In this document: one piece after another, positions 35,605 through 50,534 of the stretch
How the letters are laid out: each line of letters starts with the position of its first letter
How positions within the stretch are numbered: position 1 is the first letter of the stretch
NCBI RefSeq assembly: GCF_000818015.1
Contig: NZ_CP007511.1
Span: forward strand, 2,176,001 to 2,240,000
Source of the DNA: Stutzerimonas balearica DSM 6083
GTDB taxonomy: Bacteria; Pseudomonadota; Gammaproteobacteria; Pseudomonadales; Pseudomonadaceae
DNA length: 64,000 bases
Direction of reading: 5' to 3'
Translations under genes and position numbers: made by a program
Notes under the pieces: generated by a model
Database searches by the model: none
Told to the model about the DNA's origin: nothing
The model's input: only the letters and a program-made list of their open reading frames with translations

Positions 35605-36231
35605 TTACTCGGAGATGACATCTGCCCCCTCAGGGATCTCGAACTGGAACAGCCCCGACTTCAACGGCTCGTTCATCTTCACGCCCATGAACAGGATGTT
35701 GGTCCGCTGACCGACGCTGTCGATCAGTTGCATGTCGTTGATGACGCCGCCGCGAAAGGACAGCCGCAGGCTGTCGAACAGGGTGTCTCGCGCCTTGGGC
35801 CGAAGCGTGAAATCGATGACGTCGCCCACTTCCTTGTGCGAGACCTCGAAGTTCTCGCTGATCGTCGAAACGTCACCCGACAGCAACAACGCCGGGGTAT
35901 GCGTCAGCCGCTGGTCCAGCTGCTGGATGGTGACCTGCTGCAGATCAGGATCGTAGAGCCAGACCTTTTCGCCATTGGAAACCAGCAGCTGCTCCATCGG
36001 CTCATCGGTATGCCAGCGGAACTGCCCCGGGCGCTTTAGCGCAAGCTCCCCCGAGGTTTCCTGCAGCTGGGTCCCGCTGGCATCGAGCGACAGCTGAGAG
36101 AATCGTCCGGTCAGCGTGTCGGCCTGGCTGAGCAGGCTTGTCAGGCGCTTGGTAGAGGCGTTCTCGTCGGCCTGCACGGGGGCCAGCACGAGCAACAGGG
36201 CGAACAGGGAAAACAGGCGAATCAGCTGCAT
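35605..36231 (-). CDS. lolA: Outer-membrane lipoprotein carrier protein LolA
   Basis: A 208-aa periplasmic chaperone. A cleavable signal peptide ([21 protein letters not shown], cut after about residue 21) precedes a half-open beta-barrel with [30 protein letters not shown]. It ferries lipoproteins from LolCDE to LolB. It lies 18 bp downstream of ftsK and upstream of rarA, the widely conserved ftsK-lolA-rarA order. Confidence 0.95.
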   Translation of the reverse strand: MQLIRLFSLFALLLVLAPVQADENASTKRLTSLLSQADTLTGRFSQLSLDASGTQLQETSGELALKRPGQFRWHTDEPMEQLLVSNGEKVWLYDPDLQQVTIQQLDQRLTHTPALLLSGDVSTISENFEVSHKEVGDVIDFTLRPKARDTLFDSLRLSFRGGVINDMQLIDSVGQRTNILFMGVKMNEPLKSGLFQFEIPEGADVISE

Positions 36232-36249
36232 GAAAAGCCTCGCTACGAC

Positions 36250-38658
<2,409 letters not shown>

Positions 38659-38861
38659 AACGCTTCTTTTCCTGCGCTTTCAGCGCGCTCGATGAACCGG
38701 TAACAGCCGTAAGCCGGGCATTGTACGGGTTTGTCGGCCTGATCGCATGTCGGTTCCGCTGCCCGGGCAATTCGCCTCGACTTCGGTGTAGCATAAACGC
38801 CACTTTTCACCGCGCGGCTCGACTGGAGCACGCTTTTCTATTTGGCAACAAAGGCTTATGA

Positions 38862-39818
<957 letters not shown>

Positions 39819-39863
39819 CGCGAAGGCGGGCCTGGCCCGCCTCCCCTCCTGACGGCACGGCCT

Positions 39864-40544
39864 ATGCTGACCTGGCTGCAACGCGATGATCTCGGCTTTC
39901 CTCCGCTTGAACAGGCGCTACGTGAGCCGAACGGGCTGCTGGCAGCCGGCGGCGATCTGAGCGCCGAGCGCTTGGTCGCGGCCTACCGGCACGGCTGCTT
40001 CCCCTGGTACCAGGAGGGTCAGCCCATACTCTGGTGGTCTCCCGATCCACGGACCGTGTTGTTCCCGGGCGAACTACACGTATCGCGAAGCCTGCGCAAG
40101 CGCATCCGCCAAGGCGAGCTGCGGGTTACCTTCGACCAGGCGTTCGCCGAGGTCATCCAAGGCTGCGCCGAGCCCCGCAGCTATGCCGAAGGAACCTGGA
40201 TCACGCCTGCTATGCAGCACGCGTATATCCGCCTGCATGAGCGGGGTATTGCGCACTCAGTAGAGGTGTGGCGACAGGGTGTCCTGGTAGGCGGCTTATA
40301 CGGCCTGGCAATGGGGCGCCTGTTCTTTGGCGAGTCGATGTTCAGCCGGGAGACGGACGCCTCCAAGGTTGGTTTCGTGCAACTGGTGGAACGACTGCGC
40401 GACTGGGGATTCGAAATGATTGACTGCCAGATGCATACGCACCATCTAGCCAGTTTCGGCGCCCGCCCGATTCCTCGCAGCGAGTTCAAACGGCTGCTCG
40501 CTCAGCATCTGCAACGACCTGGCGAAACGAATTGGCGTGCGTAG
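39864..40544 (+). CDS. aat: Leucyl/phenylalanyl-tRNA--protein transferase
   Basis: A 226-aa transferase with signatures [43 protein letters not shown] and [19 protein letters not shown]. It adds Leu or Phe to N-terminal Lys/Arg, creating N-degrons for ClpS-ClpAP, both encoded 1.2-3.5 kb downstream. It is adjacent to bpt, the other N-end transferase. Confidence 0.95.
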   Translation: MLTWLQRDDLGFPPLEQALREPNGLLAAGGDLSAERLVAAYRHGCFPWYQEGQPILWWSPDPRTVLFPGELHVSRSLRKRIRQGELRVTFDQAFAEVIQGCAEPRSYAEGTWITPAMQHAYIRLHERGIAHSVEVWRQGVLVGGLYGLAMGRLFFGESMFSRETDASKVGFVQLVERLRDWGFEMIDCQMHTHHLASFGARPIPRSEFKRLLAQHLQRPGETNWRA

Positions 40545-40596
40545 TCGAGCAAGGCAAGCTGACCTACACTGAACGCAAGTTTCGTGAGAGTTGACC

Positions 40597-41304
40597 ATGA
40601 CTTCACTGGCCCGCCTCAAGTTCTACGCAACCCAGCCCCATCCGTGCAGCTATCTGCCCGACGAACAGGCCACGACGCTGTTTCTCGACCCCAGCCAGCC
40701 GATGGATGTGCAGGTATATGCCGAGCTTTCCGAGATGGGCTTTCGTCGCAGCGGAGACCACCTCTATCGACCTCACTGCCAACGATGCTCTGCCTGCATT
40801 CCTGCCCGCATTCCCGCCAACGCGCTGTTACCCAGCCGCCAGCAAAAACGCATTATCAAACGTAACGCGGACCTGAAAGTCCAAGCGGTGCGCGCGGGCT
40901 TCACCGAGGAGTACTACTCGCTGTACGCGACCTACATCGAGAAGCGGCACGCTGATGGCGACATGTATCCACCGAGCCGCGAGCAGTTCAACACCTTCCT
41001 CGTGCGCGACCTGCCATTCAGTCGTTTTTACGAGTTTCGACTCGACGGCCGGCTACTGGCGGTGGCGGTCACCGATGTGCTGCCGAACGGCCTTTCGGCG
41101 GTCTACACCTTCTACGACCCCAACGAAGAGCGCCGAAGCCTCGGGCGCTACGCCATTCTCTGGCAGGTCGCCGAAGCGGCGCGACTGGGACTGAAGGCCG
41201 TTTACCTGGGCTATTGGATCAAGAACTGCCGCAAGATGAATTACAAGACCGAGTACCGCCCCATCGAACTGCTGGTCAGCCAGCGCTGGATAACACTGAG
41301 CTGA
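40597..41304 (+). CDS. bpt: Aspartate/glutamate leucyltransferase (Bpt)
   Basis: A 235-aa arginyltransferase-family protein. The N-terminal cysteine cluster (PHPCSYLPD, then [15 protein letters not shown]) and [12 protein letters not shown] followed by [20 protein letters not shown] identify the bacterial Bpt class. It transfers leucine to N-terminal Asp/Glu. The ATG at 40597 is preferred over the TTG at 40591. It lies between aat and infA, the standard pseudomonad order. Confidence 0.92.
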   Translation: MTSLARLKFYATQPHPCSYLPDEQATTLFLDPSQPMDVQVYAELSEMGFRRSGDHLYRPHCQRCSACIPARIPANALLPSRQQKRIIKRNADLKVQAVRAGFTEEYYSLYATYIEKRHADGDMYPPSREQFNTFLVRDLPFSRFYEFRLDGRLLAVAVTDVLPNGLSAVYTFYDPNEERRSLGRYAILWQVAEAARLGLKAVYLGYWIKNCRKMNYKTEYRPIELLVSQRWITLS

Positions 41305-41308
41305 CGGC

Positions 41309-41337
41309 TTGGCGCATCAGGGGAATTCAGGCACAAT
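41309..41337 (+). promoter_or_regulatory. Probable sigma-70 promoter of infA
   Basis: TTGGCG (41309-41314), a 17-bp spacer and CACAAT (41332-41337) lie ~59 bp before the infA ATG. Confidence 0.55.
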
Positions 41338-41395
41338 ACTTGCCGTTTTTGCCGACGTATCAGTCGGCGTTCATTGATATCGAGGGCTTTGCTGA

Positions 41396-41614
41396 ATGTC
41401 GAAAGAAGACAGCTTCGAAATGGAAGGTACTGTCGTCGACACCCTGCCCAACACCATGTTCCGCGTGGAGTTGGAGAACGGGCACGTCGTTACTGCGCAT
41501 ATTTCCGGCAAGATGCGCAAGAACTACATCCGCATTCTTACTGGTGACAAGGTTCGTGTAGAACTCACCCCTTACGACCTGAGCAAGGGGCGCATCACCT
41601 ACCGCGCACGCTAA
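41396..41614 (+). CDS. infA: Translation initiation factor IF-1
   Basis: A 72-aa OB-fold protein ([19 protein letters not shown] at the start, [20 protein letters not shown] in the core) identical in layout to IF-1 of other gamma-proteobacteria. It binds the ribosomal A site during initiation. It has its own promoter and a terminator. Confidence 0.98.
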
Positions 41615-41625
41615 TCGAGCGCGAG

Positions 41626-41655
41626 AAAAACGCCCGGTTCAAACCGGGCATTTTT
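41626..41655. terminator. Bidirectional terminator between infA and clpA
   Basis: AAAAAC-GCCCGGT-TCAA-ACCGGGC-ATTTTTG: a 7-bp stem with an A run on the left and a T run on the right, serving infA (+) and clpA (-). Confidence 0.88.
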
Positions 41656-41697
41656 GTTTTGGGGCCGGTGAAGGCGACGTTGCGCCGCCCTCCTCCA

Positions 41698-43968
41698 CTA
41701 CACCAGCTCAGCGGTTGTCTCGAACTCGAAGAAGAGTTCGTCGTCCCGTATATCGACCCGCACGACCCCACCATGATCGGCCAGCTCGCCAAACAGAATT
41801 TCTTCTGCCAGCGGGCGCTTGATCTTGTCCTGGATCAGACGCGCCATCGGCCGGGCACCCATTCTGGCATCGTAACCATGTTCGGCCAGCCAACCCCTTG
41901 CTGCATCCGACACCTCGAGCGTGACGTGCTTGTCCTCCAGCTGCGCCTGGAGTTCGATGAGGAACTTGTCCACGATGCTCTTGATGACTTCGTGGCTGAG
42001 TCGGCCGAACTGAATGATCGTGTCAAGCCGGTTGCGGAACTCCGGCGTGAAGCTCTTCTTGATCACCTCCATTGCATCAGAGGCATGATCTTGCAGCGTG
42101 AAGCCGATGGACGCTCGCGCAGCCGTCTCCGCCCCGGCATTGGTCGTCATGATGATGATTACGTTGCGGAAGTCAGCCTTGCGGCCGTTGTTGTCAGTTA
42201 GCGTGCCGTGGTCCATGACCTGCAGGAGCAGGTTGAATACCTCCGGGTGCGCCTTCTCTATCTCGTCAAGCAACAGTACGCAATGAGGCTGCTTGGTGAT
42301 CGCCTCGGTGAGCAAGCCACCCTGGTCGAAGCCGACATAGCCAGGCGGCGCGCCGATCAAGCGCGACACCGTGTGTCGCTCCATGTATTCGGACATGTCA
42401 AAGCGGATCAGTTCGACTCCCAAGGCTCGAGCGAGCTGCCGTGCGGCCTCGGTCTTGCCCACCCCGGTGGGCCCGGCAAAGAGGAACGAGCCGACCGGTT
42501 TGTCTGGCGCCTTAAGGCCCGCGCGCGAAAGCTTGATCGCGGTCGCCAGCGAATCGATCGCATCGTCCTGGCCGAATACCGTGAGCTTCAGATCACGCTC
42601 GAGATTGCGCAGCAGCTCCTTGTCAGAGCTCGAAACATGCTTCGGCGGGATGCGGGCGATCTTCGCCACGATGTCCTCGATCTGCTCGACGCCAATGCGC
42701 TTGACCCGAGCCTCTTCCGGCTGCAGCCGCTGAAACGCACCCGCCTCGTCGACCACATCGATTGCCTTGTCCGGCATGTGACGGTCGTTGATATAGCGTG
42801 ACGCCAGCTCGGCAGCCGCGCGCAGCGCCTCATCGCTGTACTCGATGTTGTGGTGCTGCTCGAAACGGCCCTTCAGCCCTCGAAGGATGCCGACCGTGTC
42901 CTCAACCGAAGGCTCGGATACGTCGACCTTCTGAAAACGGCGAGCCAGTGCGCGATCTTTTTCGAAGATTCCGCGGAACTCCTGGAAGGTGGTCGAACCG
43001 ATGCAGCGAATCTCACCTGAGGACAAGAGCGGCTTGAGCAGGTTGGAGGCGTCCATGACACCACCGGATGCTGCCCCCGCACCAATGATCGTGTGGATCT
43101 CGTCGATGAACAGGATCGCCTGCGGACGCTTGCGCAGCTCCCCGAGCAGTGCCTTGAAGCGCTTCTCGAAATCCCCGCGATACTTGGTTCCCGCCAGCAA
43201 GGCACCGAGATCCAATGAATAGACGACGCTGTCGCGCAGCAAATCAGGTACCTGTCCATCCACGATCCGCTTGGCCAAGCCCTCAGCGATGGCGGTCTTG
43301 CCCACACCGGCTTCGCCCACCAGCAGCGGGTTGTTCTTGCGCCGACGCGCCAGGATCTGCGCGACACGCTCAACCTCGTGTTCGCGGCCGACCAAGGGAT
43401 CGATACGACCCTGGCGAGCTTGCTCGTTCAAATTGCTGGCATAGGCATCGAGCGGATTCTTGCCGGCAGCGGTATCTCCGCTCTCGTCATCCTGCATCTC
43501 CGACTCGGAATCGGGACTGGCGCCACTTCCCGGGACCTTGGAGATACCGTGCGCAATGTAATTGACGACATCGATACGCGCGACGTTCTGCTGCTTGAGC
43601 AAGAACACCGCCTGGCTTTCCTGCTCGCTGAAGATGGCAACCAGCACGTTGGCTCCAGTTACTTCCCGCTTGCCAGAGCTCTGTACGTGGAACACCGCAC
43701 GCTGAAGAACGCGCTGAAAACCCAGCGTCGGCTGTGTTTCGCGCTCCTCATCGTGCTGGGGAATCAATGGCGTGGTGGAGTCGATGAACTCCTGTAGATC
43801 GTGTCTCAACTTATCAAGGCTGGCGCCACAAGCCCTCAGTACGGTGGCGGCCGCTTCATTGTCCAGCAGGGCCAACAGGAGGTGTTCAACCGTCATGAAT
43901 TCATGGCGCTTGGCACGTGCCTCTTTGAAAGCCAGATTCAGGGTGACTTCGAGTTCACGGTTCAACAT
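41698..43968 (-). CDS. clpA: ATP-dependent Clp protease ATP-binding subunit ClpA
   Basis: A 756-aa double-AAA+ unfoldase: an N-domain that binds ClpS, D1 Walker [19 protein letters not shown]2 Walker [17 protein letters not shown] with Walker [17 protein letters not shown], and the ClpP-docking loop IGF in place of IGL. With ClpP it degrades N-end-rule substrates. It is 29 bp downstream of clpS. Confidence 0.96.
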   Translation of the reverse strand: MLNRELEVTLNLAFKEARAKRHEFMTVEHLLLALLDNEAAATVLRACGASLDKLRHDLQEFIDSTTPLIPQHDEERETQPTLGFQRVLQRAVFHVQSSGKREVTGANVLVAIFSEQESQAVFLLKQQNVARIDVVNYIAHGISKVPGSGASPDSESEMQDDESGDTAAGKNPLDAYASNLNEQARQGRIDPLVGREHEVERVAQILARRRKNNPLLVGEAGVGKTAIAEGLAKRIVDGQVPDLLRDSVVYSLDLGALLAGTKYRGDFEKRFKALLGELRKRPQAILFIDEIHTIIGAGAASGGVMDASNLLKPLLSSGEIRCIGSTTFQEFRGIFEKDRALARRFQKVDVSEPSVEDTVGILRGLKGRFEQHHNIEYSDEALRAAAELASRYINDRHMPDKAIDVVDEAGAFQRLQPEEARVKRIGVEQIEDIVAKIARIPPKHVSSSDKELLRNLERDLKLTVFGQDDAIDSLATAIKLSRAGLKAPDKPVGSFLFAGPTGVGKTEAARQLARALGVELIRFDMSEYMERHTVSRLIGAPPGYVGFDQGGLLTEAITKQPHCVLLLDEIEKAHPEVFNLLLQVMDHGTLTDNNGRKADFRNVIIIMTTNAGAETAARASIGFTLQDHASDAMEVIKKSFTPEFRNRLDTIIQFGRLSHEVIKSIVDKFLIELQAQLEDKHVTLEVSDAARGWLAEHGYDARMGARPMARLIQDKIKRPLAEEILFGELADHGGVVRVDIRDDELFFEFETTAELV

Positions 43969-43997
43969 AGCTTCACCTCTTACCCCAGCAGTCGGAG

Positions 43998-44366
43998 TTA
44001 ACCGTCCTTCTCGATCTCACAAAGCAGCGGGTGCTGGCATTCCCTTGCATATTGATTGACTTGCATCGCTTTGGTTTCAGCCACGTCACGGGTATAGACC
44101 CCGCATACAGCGTGACCCTCGGTATGCACTGCCAACATGATCTTGGTGGCCAGTTCGCGGTTATGGTTGAAGATCGACTGCAACACCTCGACTACGAAGT
44201 CCATCGGTGTGTAGTCATCATTGAACATGACAACTTTATACATCGAGGGTGCCTTCAGCGCCGGCTTGGCCTCTTCAACGGCCAGTCCGGAACCCTCGTG
44301 ATGCTGGTCATCCTCGGGCGCCCGATCCTGGTTGAATGTTAGTCGAATATAAGCAAATGCACGCAT
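43998..44366 (-). CDS. clpS: ClpS adaptor for N-end-rule degradation
   Basis: A 122-aa protein with the N-degron pocket [21 protein letters not shown] and [20 protein letters not shown]. It delivers substrates with Leu, Phe, Tyr or Trp N-termini to ClpA, linking aat and bpt in this window to proteolysis. It is divergent from cspD across ~207 bp. Confidence 0.95.
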   Translation of the reverse strand: MRAFAYIRLTFNQDRAPEDDQHHEGSGLAVEEAKPALKAPSMYKVVMFNDDYTPMDFVVEVLQSIFNHNRELATKIMLAVHTEGHAVCGVYTRDVAETKAMQVNQYARECQHPLLCEIEKDG

Positions 44367-44573
44367 GAGTACGTTCTGAGAATCGGCACTAGGCCGAATG
44401 GATGAAAGCTTCGCAGCCGGCAGACGAGCTGCCTTGACTAACCGAAAAACAGTGATACAAACAGTCTATGCCTGCTACGGGTATACGAGCGCAACATTGG
44501 CAGCACGCCCATCGAGCGCGGAATGAAACGGATGTTACTCCGGTGACGGACTCCTTTGCAGAGGGACAACAGC

Positions 44574-44840
44574 ATGCTAAGCGGTAAGGTCAAGTGGTTC
44601 AACAACGCCAAGGGCTATGGATTCATCGTAGCAGACGGCGGCGATGAGGACCTGTTCGCCCATTATTCAGCGATCCAGATGGAAGGCTATCGGACACTGA
44701 AAGCCGGGCAAGCAGTCATGTTCAACATTCTGCAAGGGCCCAAGGGGCTGCACGCCGTGGAGATCAGGCCGCAGGCGACGGTGGAGGCCCCCGCCCAGAC
44801 CCAGGTTGCCGAGAAAGGAAACATCAAGGCTCCCGCTTAG
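44574..44840 (+). CDS. cspD: Cold-shock-like protein CspD
   Basis: An 88-aa cold-shock domain with RNP motifs KGYGFIVAD and DLFAHYSAIQ, plus a short alanine/proline tail. CspD-type proteins inhibit DNA replication in stationary phase rather than responding to cold. The ATG at 44574 (MLSGKVKWFNNAKG) follows GCAGAGGGA; the frame extension to 44556 is not needed. Confidence 0.93.
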   Translation: MLSGKVKWFNNAKGYGFIVADGGDEDLFAHYSAIQMEGYRTLKAGQAVMFNILQGPKGLHAVEIRPQATVEAPAQTQVAEKGNIKAPA

Positions 44841-44918
44841 TGTCTGCTCTGCCACACCCGCGAAAGGCTGCATGAGCTGCTAGGCGATAGGTAATGCCTG
44901 GCAGCCCAGTCGCTCGGA

Positions 44919-44949
44919 AAGAAAGGCCGATCTGCGATCGGCCTTTCTT
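44919..44949. terminator. Bidirectional terminator between cspD and icd
   Basis: AAGAAAGGCCGATC-TGC-GATCGGCCTTTCTT is a long near-perfect stem just beyond the icd stop, serving both convergent genes. Confidence 0.85.
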
Positions 44950-44952
44950 GCT

Positions 44953-46209
44953 TCACATGTGCGATACGGCAGCGTCGCCGAAAGCCGAGCAGGACAGCAG
45001 GGTCGCCCCCTCCATCAGTCGCTCGAAATCGTAGGTCACGGTCTTGGCAGCAATGGCGCCCTCGACACCCTTGATAACGAGCTCCGCGGCCTCGACCCAG
45101 CCCATGTGACGCAGCATCATCTCAGCCGAAAGGATCAGCGATCCAGGGTTGACCTTGTCTTGCCCCGCATACTTGGGAGCCGTCCCGTGCGTTGCCTCGA
45201 ACATCGCGACGGTGTCCGAAAGGTTCGCACCCGGCGCGATTCCGATACCGCCGACCTCCGCAGCCAAGGCATCAGAGAGATAGTCGCCATTGAGGTTCAA
45301 GGTCGCGATAACGTCGTACTCGGCGGGGCGCAACAGAATCTGCTGCAGCATCGCATCGGCGATGGCGTCCTTAACGACGATTTCCTTACCGGTGTTTGGG
45401 TTCTTGAATTTCATCCAGGGCCCGCCATCTAGCAGCTCCGCTCCGAATTCGTCGCGTGCCACCTCATAGCCCCACTCTTTGAAGGCACCTTCGGTGAACT
45501 TCATGATGTTGCCCTTGTGCACGATAGTCACAGAGCTACGGTCGTTATCAACCGCGTATTGCAGCGCCTTGCGCACCAGGCGCTTGGTGCCCTCCTGAGA
45601 AACCGGCTTGATGCCAATACCGCAGTTCTCGGTAAAGCGAATCTTCTTGACGCCCATTTCTTCGGTCAGGAATTTGATGACCTTCTCTGCTTCGGGAGTG
45701 CCCGCCTTCCATTCAACACCGGCGTAGATGTCCTCGGAGTTCTCCCGAAAGATCACCATATCCACGTCACCCGGCTTCTTGACCGGGCTGGGCACGCCGG
45801 TAAACCAGCGAACCGGACGCTGGCACACATAAAGGTCGAGCTCCTGGCGAAGCGCAACGTTCAGCGACCGAATGCCGCCGCCAACCGGAGTGGTAAGCGG
45901 CCCCTTGATGGATACCACATAATCACGGACAACCTCGAGCGTCTCTTTCGGCAGCCAGGTATCGGGGTCATAGACCTGAGTAGCTTTCTCGCCCGCGTAG
46001 ACTTCCATCCAGGCGATCTTGCGCTGACCGCCGTAGGCTTTTTCCACCGCAGCGTCGACCACCTTGATCATCACCGGCGTGATGTCGATCCCAATACCGT
46101 CCCCTTCGATATAGGGAATGATCGGGTTATTGGGCACGTTCAAGGTGTGGTCGGCGTTTACGGTGATTTTGTCACCGTGGGCAGGCACCTGGATCTTTTG
46201 GTATCCCAT
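44953..46209 (-). CDS. icd: Isocitrate dehydrogenase, NADP-dependent, dimeric
   Basis: A 418-aa dimeric enzyme with the phosphorylation-loop serine in [14 protein letters not shown] (target of AceK in enterics) and the metal-substrate region [15 protein letters not shown]. It decarboxylates isocitrate to 2-oxoglutarate. The ATG at 46209 follows ACGGAG. It is divergent from the unrelated monomeric idh gene; aceA, which competes for the same substrate, is 10 kb away. Confidence 0.96.
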   Translation of the reverse strand: MGYQKIQVPAHGDKITVNADHTLNVPNNPIIPYIEGDGIGIDITPVMIKVVDAAVEKAYGGQRKIAWMEVYAGEKATQVYDPDTWLPKETLEVVRDYVVSIKGPLTTPVGGGIRSLNVALRQELDLYVCQRPVRWFTGVPSPVKKPGDVDMVIFRENSEDIYAGVEWKAGTPEAEKVIKFLTEEMGVKKIRFTENCGIGIKPVSQEGTKRLVRKALQYAVDNDRSSVTIVHKGNIMKFTEGAFKEWGYEVARDEFGAELLDGGPWMKFKNPNTGKEIVVKDAIADAMLQQILLRPAEYDVIATLNLNGDYLSDALAAEVGGIGIAPGANLSDTVAMFEATHGTAPKYAGQDKVNPGSLILSAEMMLRHMGWVEAAELVIKGVEGAIAAKTVTYDFERLMEGATLLSCSAFGDAAVSHM

Positions 46210-46335
46210 GCTGGACTCCGTTTCTCTGGTTAAAAACAGCAGTTGCACTCACCCCCGAGAGTAGCCTACCGACAGGGGCGAAACTACAGTTCGTTCGTCG
46301 TATTCGGCAAAGCATTCTTGGACAGCAAGCCGCAG

Positions 46336-46344
46336 TGATATACT
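46336..46344 (+). promoter_or_regulatory. Extended -10 promoter for idh
   Basis: TGATATACT is an extended -10 element, with TTGGAC 15 bp upstream as a poorly spaced -35. Predicted start is about 46351, leaving a ~210-nt leader. Confidence 0.5.
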
Positions 46345-46350
46345 CGGGCG

Positions 46351-46366
46351 ATGACTGCCGAGTCAT
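46351..46366. promoter_or_regulatory. Palindrome at the predicted idh start site
   Basis: ATGACT-GCCG-AGTCAT, perfect arms of 6 bp, lies across the predicted +1 to +16, a typical position for a repressor operator. Confidence 0.4.
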
Positions 46367-46561
46367 ACAGGCGAGCCATCCCTAACCGGACAAATCGTCT
46401 ATCTGGACCCGCCGAGTGATTACCTCATTCGATGCTCGTCCTTTGGGTGCATTCACATCACCGCGGCGAACCCCGATATCCGGCTCTACGAGTGCAGGAG
46501 CGCCTACCCGCGCGCATCGTGGTTCTGTGCACGCTCAGCAAAGAGAGAGAGTCAACGCCAA

Positions 46562-48781
46562 ATGCCTTCGAAGATTACCTATACCTTCACCGACGAAGCC
46601 CCCGCCCTCGCCACCTACTCGCTGCTTCCCATAGTCGAAACCTTCGCCGCTTCTGCCGACATCTCGGTCGAGACTCGCGATATCTCTCTTGCCGGCCGTA
46701 TCCTCGCCGCGTTCGCCGATCAACTCGATGCCGACAAGCGTATTGAGGACGACCTGGCCAAGCTGGCCGAAATGACCCAGTCGCCGGACGCCAACATCAT
46801 CAAGCTGCCGAACATCAGCGCTTCCGTACCCCAGCTCAAGGCCGCCATCGCCGAACTCAAGGCCCAGGGTTACAACGTTCCGGATTTTCCCGATGAGCCG
46901 CACAGCGAGGCTGAAAAAGAAGTCCGCGCCCGCTACAGCAAGGTCCTCGGCAGTGCCGTAAACCCCGTTTTGCGCGAAGGTAACTCCGACCGCCGCGCGC
47001 CGGCTGCCGTCAAGGCTTATGCCCGCAAGCATCCGCACTCGATGGGCAAGTGGAGCAAGGCCTCCCAGTCCCACGCCGACTACATGCGCGGCGGTGACTT
47101 CTTCTCCAGCGAGCAGTCCATCACCATGGACAAGGCTGGCGACGTGCGCATCGAATTTGTCGGCAAGGATGGCCAGGTAGAGCTGAAGAAGCAGCTGGCT
47201 TTGCAGGAAGGCGAAGTGCTCGACAGCATGTTCATGAGCTGCAAGAAGCTGCGCTCGTTCTTTGAAGACACGCTGCAGGACTGCAAGGAGACCGGCGTGA
47301 TGTGGTCCCTGCACGTCAAGGCGACCATGATGAAGATCTCCCACCCGATCGTCTTCGGCCACGCCGTGACCGTCTATTACAAGGACGTGTTCGACAAGTG
47401 GGGCAAACTGTTCGAAGAGATTGGCGTCAACCCCAACAACGGCCTCTCCAGCGTCTACGACAAGATCAAGACCCTGCCGGCGTCGCAGCAGGAAGAAATC
47501 CTGCACGACATTCACGAGGTCTACGCCCACCGTCCGGAAATGGCGATGGTCGACTCGGTCAAGGGCATCACCAACCTGCACATCCCCAGCGACGTGATCG
47601 TCGACGCCTCGATGCCGGCGATGATCCGCAACTCCGGCCAGATGTGGGGCAAGGATGGCAAGCAGAAGGACACCAAGGCGGTGATGCCGGAGAGCACCTA
47701 CGCTCGCATCTACCAAGAGATGATCAACTTCTGCAAGACCAATGGCGCCTTCGATCCGACCACCATGGGCAGCGTACCGAACGTCGGCCTCATGGCTCAG
47801 AAGGCCGAAGAGTACGGTTCGCATGACAAGACCTTCGAGATGACTGCAGACGGCACCATGCGCGTTGTGCTGGCCGACGGCACCGTGCTGATGCAGCATG
47901 AAGTCGAGAAAGGCGACATCTGGCGCGCCTGCCAGACCAAAGACGCTCCGATCCGTGACTGGGTGAAGCTGGCCGTCACCCGTGCCCGCCAGTCCGATAC
48001 TCCGGCGGTATTCTGGCTCGATCCCGAGCGCGCCCACGACTGCGAGCTGCAAAAGAAGGTCGAAACCTACCTGAAGGACCATGATCTGAGTGGTCTGGAC
48101 ATTCGCATCATGGGCTACAACGAAGCTATTCGTTTCTCCATGGAGCGCATGATCCGCGGCAAGGACACCATCTCCGTCACCGGCAACGTCCTGCGCGACT
48201 ACCTGACCGACCTGTTCCCGATCATGGAACTGGGCACCTCGGCCAAGATGCTCTCCATCGTTCCGCTGATGGCGGGCGGCGGCATGTACGAAACCGGCGC
48301 CGGCGGCTCGGCTCCCAAGCATGTCCAGCAGTTGATCGAGGAAAACTACCTACGCTGGGATTCGCTGGGTGAGTTCCTGGCACTGGCCGTGTCGCTGGAG
48401 GAGCTGGGCATCAAGTCCGACAATCCGAAGGCCAAGCTACTCGGCAAGACCCTCGATGCCGCTACCGGCAAACTGCTCGATAACAACAAGTCGCCTGCAC
48501 GCCGAATTGGCGGCCTGGATAACCGCGGCAGCCACTTCTATCTCGCGCTGTACTGGGCGCAGGAGCTGGCTGCCCAGACCGAAGATCCAGCGCTCGCCGC
48601 CCACTTCGCACCGTTGGCCAAGGCGCTGACCGAAAACGAGGAGAAGATCGTCTCCGAGCTCACCGCCGTGCAGGGCAAGCCAGCGGATATCGGCGGGTAC
48701 TACCGCTCGAACCCTGAGCTGACCAGCAAGGTGATGCGCCCGAGCGAAACCTTCAACGCCGCCCTGGCTGCACTGGCGTAA
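46562..48781 (+). CDS. idh: Isocitrate dehydrogenase, NADP-dependent, monomeric
   Basis: A 739-aa monomeric-type IDH, unrelated in sequence to icd ([20 protein letters not shown] at the start, [20 protein letters not shown] and [16 protein letters not shown] in the core). It catalyses the same reaction as Icd. Pseudomonads often carry both, and the monomeric form is commonly linked to growth phase, cold or glyoxylate-shunt control. The ribosome-binding site is weak (AGAGAGAG ~14 bp upstream). It ends in a strong terminator. Confidence 0.96.
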   Translation: MPSKITYTFTDEAPALATYSLLPIVETFAASADISVETRDISLAGRILAAFADQLDADKRIEDDLAKLAEMTQSPDANIIKLPNISASVPQLKAAIAELKAQGYNVPDFPDEPHSEAEKEVRARYSKVLGSAVNPVLREGNSDRRAPAAVKAYARKHPHSMGKWSKASQSHADYMRGGDFFSSEQSITMDKAGDVRIEFVGKDGQVELKKQLALQEGEVLDSMFMSCKKLRSFFEDTLQDCKETGVMWSLHVKATMMKISHPIVFGHAVTVYYKDVFDKWGKLFEEIGVNPNNGLSSVYDKIKTLPASQQEEILHDIHEVYAHRPEMAMVDSVKGITNLHIPSDVIVDASMPAMIRNSGQMWGKDGKQKDTKAVMPESTYARIYQEMINFCKTNGAFDPTTMGSVPNVGLMAQKAEEYGSHDKTFEMTADGTMRVVLADGTVLMQHEVEKGDIWRACQTKDAPIRDWVKLAVTRARQSDTPAVFWLDPERAHDCELQKKVETYLKDHDLSGLDIRIMGYNEAIRFSMERMIRGKDTISVTGNVLRDYLTDLFPIMELGTSAKMLSIVPLMAGGGMYETGAGGSAPKHVQQLIEENYLRWDSLGEFLALAVSLEELGIKSDNPKAKLLGKTLDAATGKLLDNNKSPARRIGGLDNRGSHFYLALYWAQELAAQTEDPALAAHFAPLAKALTENEEKIVSELTAVQGKPADIGGYYRSNPELTSKVMRPSETFNAALAALA

Positions 48782-48809
48782 CGCAGTCGACGTTCGTAAC
48801 GCAGCTGAA

Positions 48810-48843
48810 GAAGCCCCGGCCTCGCGCCGGGGCTTCTTTTTTT
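48810..48843 (+). terminator. Terminator after idh
   Basis: GAAGCCCCGGC-CTCGC-GCCGGGGCTTC followed by seven T: an 11-bp stem. Confidence 0.92.
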
Positions 48844-48894
48844 GTACGAACGCCGGCTTGGTATCATCCTGAATTCTTTCGCTCGGACGCTCAT

Positions 48895-49335
48895 ATGACC
48901 TGGCAACCGCACATCACCGTCGCCACCATCGTCGAACATCAAGGCGCGTTTCTTTTCGTTGAGGAGATCAAGGCAGGTCGCGCAGTTCTCAACCAGCCCG
49001 CCGGGCATCTGGAAGCGAATGAAACCCTACGCCAGGCAGCTATACGCGAAACCCTCGAGGAAACCGCATGGCAAGTCGAGTTGACGGGGGTTGTCGGCGT
49101 ATATCTGTACACCGCACCAAGCAATGGCGTCACCTATCAGCGCGTCTGCTTTGCCGCCAGGCCCCTGGCTCACGACCCCCAACGCGCTCTGGACGATGGC
49201 ATCGTTCGGGCGCTCTGGCTAACCCGCGACGAGCTGGCTGGCCAGCCCCAACGCTGGCGCAGCGAACTGGTCCTACGTTGCGTCGACGACTACCTGTCAG
49301 GGCCGCTCCACGATCTGGCGGTCGTGCGTGACTGA
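48895..49335 (+). CDS. nudJ: Nudix hydrolase (NudJ-type phosphatase)
   Basis: A 146-aa protein with the Nudix box [21 protein letters not shown] and the NudJ-type start [23 protein letters not shown]. NudJ hydrolyses thiamin and nucleotide pyrophosphates. It lies 68 bp upstream of mnmA, its usual neighbour. Confidence 0.9.
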   Translation: MTWQPHITVATIVEHQGAFLFVEEIKAGRAVLNQPAGHLEANETLRQAAIRETLEETAWQVELTGVVGVYLYTAPSNGVTYQRVCFAARPLAHDPQRALDDGIVRALWLTRDELAGQPQRWRSELVLRCVDDYLSGPLHDLAVVRD

Positions 49336-49403
49336 CGACCGTTTCGTGTCATCTCCGACGCCCTGTTAGAATCCCGCTCTTTTCGGATACTCCGCGAATC
49401 CCT

Positions 49404-50534
49404 ATGCCCAGCTCGACACCCGTCAATCCCGAAAAACCACGCGTTATCGTCGGCATGTCCGGCGGCGTCGACTCCTCCGTGTCAGCCCTCCTGTTACTCG
49501 AGCAAGGCTATCGAGTCGAAGGGCTGTTCATGAAGAACTGGGAGGAGGATGACGGCACCGAATACTGCACCGCCAAGGAGGACCTGGCAGACGCTCAGGC
49601 GGTCTGCGATCGGCTTGGCATCAAGCTGCATACGGCCAATTTTGCGGCCGAGTACTGGGATAACGTGTTCGAGCATTTCCTCGCCGAGTACAAGGCAGGG
49701 CGGACACCTAACCCCGACATCCTTTGCAACCGGGAGATCAAGTTCAAGGCCTTTCTCGATTACGCCCTGATGCTGGGTGCCGACCTGATTGCCACCGGTC
49801 ACTATGTCCGCAGAAGAGATACCGAAGGCCGCAGCGAGCTTCTCAAGGGGCTGGATCCGAACAAGGATCAGAGCTATTTCCTGCACGCCGTCGCTGGCGA
49901 GCAACTCGCCAAGTCGCTGTTTCCGGTGGGCGAACTGGAGAAGCCCGAAGTACGCGCGATCGCCGAGCGCCATGATCTGGCGACCGCCCGAAAGAAGGAC
50001 TCGACGGGCATCTGCTTTATCGGCGAACGCCGTTTCAGCGATTTCCTCAAGCAGTATCTGCCGGCCCAGCCCGGTGACATCGAGACAACCGAGGGCAAGG
50101 TCATCGGCCGACATCATGGCTTGATGTACCACACGATCGGGCAGCGTCAGGGGCTCGGCATCGGCGGACTGAAGGACGCCGGCGATGAGCCTTGGTACGT
50201 AGTGGAAAAGGATCTCGCCCGCAACGCGCTCATCGTCGGCCAGGGCAACGACAACCCTCGCCTGTTCGCGCGCGCGCTGTCGGTCTCGGAAATCTATTGG
50301 GTCAACCCGATCGAGGTGGTGCGCCCGCTGCGCCTGGCCGCGAAAGTGCGTTATCGCCAGGATGACCAGCCCTGCACGCTAGAGCCTGCCGCCGACGGTT
50401 ATCGCGTGGTGTTCGACACCCCTCAACGCGCCGTGACGCCCGGTCAGTCGGTGGTCTTCTACGACGGTGATATCTGCCTCGGTGGCGGCGTCATCGAGCA
50501 CGCCGAAGCCTGGTTCGAGGGCGCTCGCCCATGA
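49404..50534 (+). CDS. mnmA: tRNA-specific 2-thiouridylase MnmA
   Basis: A 376-aa enzyme with the ATP pyrophosphatase loop [20 protein letters not shown], the persulfide cysteine in [11 protein letters not shown] (about residue 108) and the second cysteine in [10 protein letters not shown]. It makes 2-thiouridine at the wobble position of Lys, Glu and Gln tRNAs, using sulfur relayed by TusE. It overlaps hflD by 4 nt. Confidence 0.96.
   Translation: MPSSTPVNPEKPRVIVGMSGGVDSSVSALLLLEQGYRVEGLFMKNWEEDDGTEYCTAKEDLADAQAVCDRLGIKLHTANFAAEYWDNVFEHFLAEYKAGRTPNPDILCNREIKFKAFLDYALMLGADLIATGHYVRRRDTEGRSELLKGLDPNKDQSYFLHAVAGEQLAKSLFPVGELEKPEVRAIAERHDLATARKKDSTGICFIGERRFSDFLKQYLPAQPGDIETTEGKVIGRHHGLMYHTIGQRQGLGIGGLKDAGDEPWYVVEKDLARNALIVGQGNDNPRLFARALSVSEIYWVNPIEVVRPLRLAAKVRYRQDDQPCTLEPAADGYRVVFDTPQRAVTPGQSVVFYDGDICLGGGVIEHAEAWFEGARP

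Larger units (their letters stand above)
46210..46561. other. Divergent icd/idh intergenic region
   Basis: These ~350 bp hold no gene. The idh side has an extended -10 and a palindrome (listed separately). On the icd side a possible TTGCCG -35 exists on the minus strand near 46308 with only a weak -10. Short frames here lack ribosome-binding sites. Confidence 0.6.

Noticed and set aside
46535..48322. 595-codon antisense frame opposite idh
   Set aside because: Mirror of the strongly biased idh codons; translation is valine/histidine/glycine-rich without recognisable domains.
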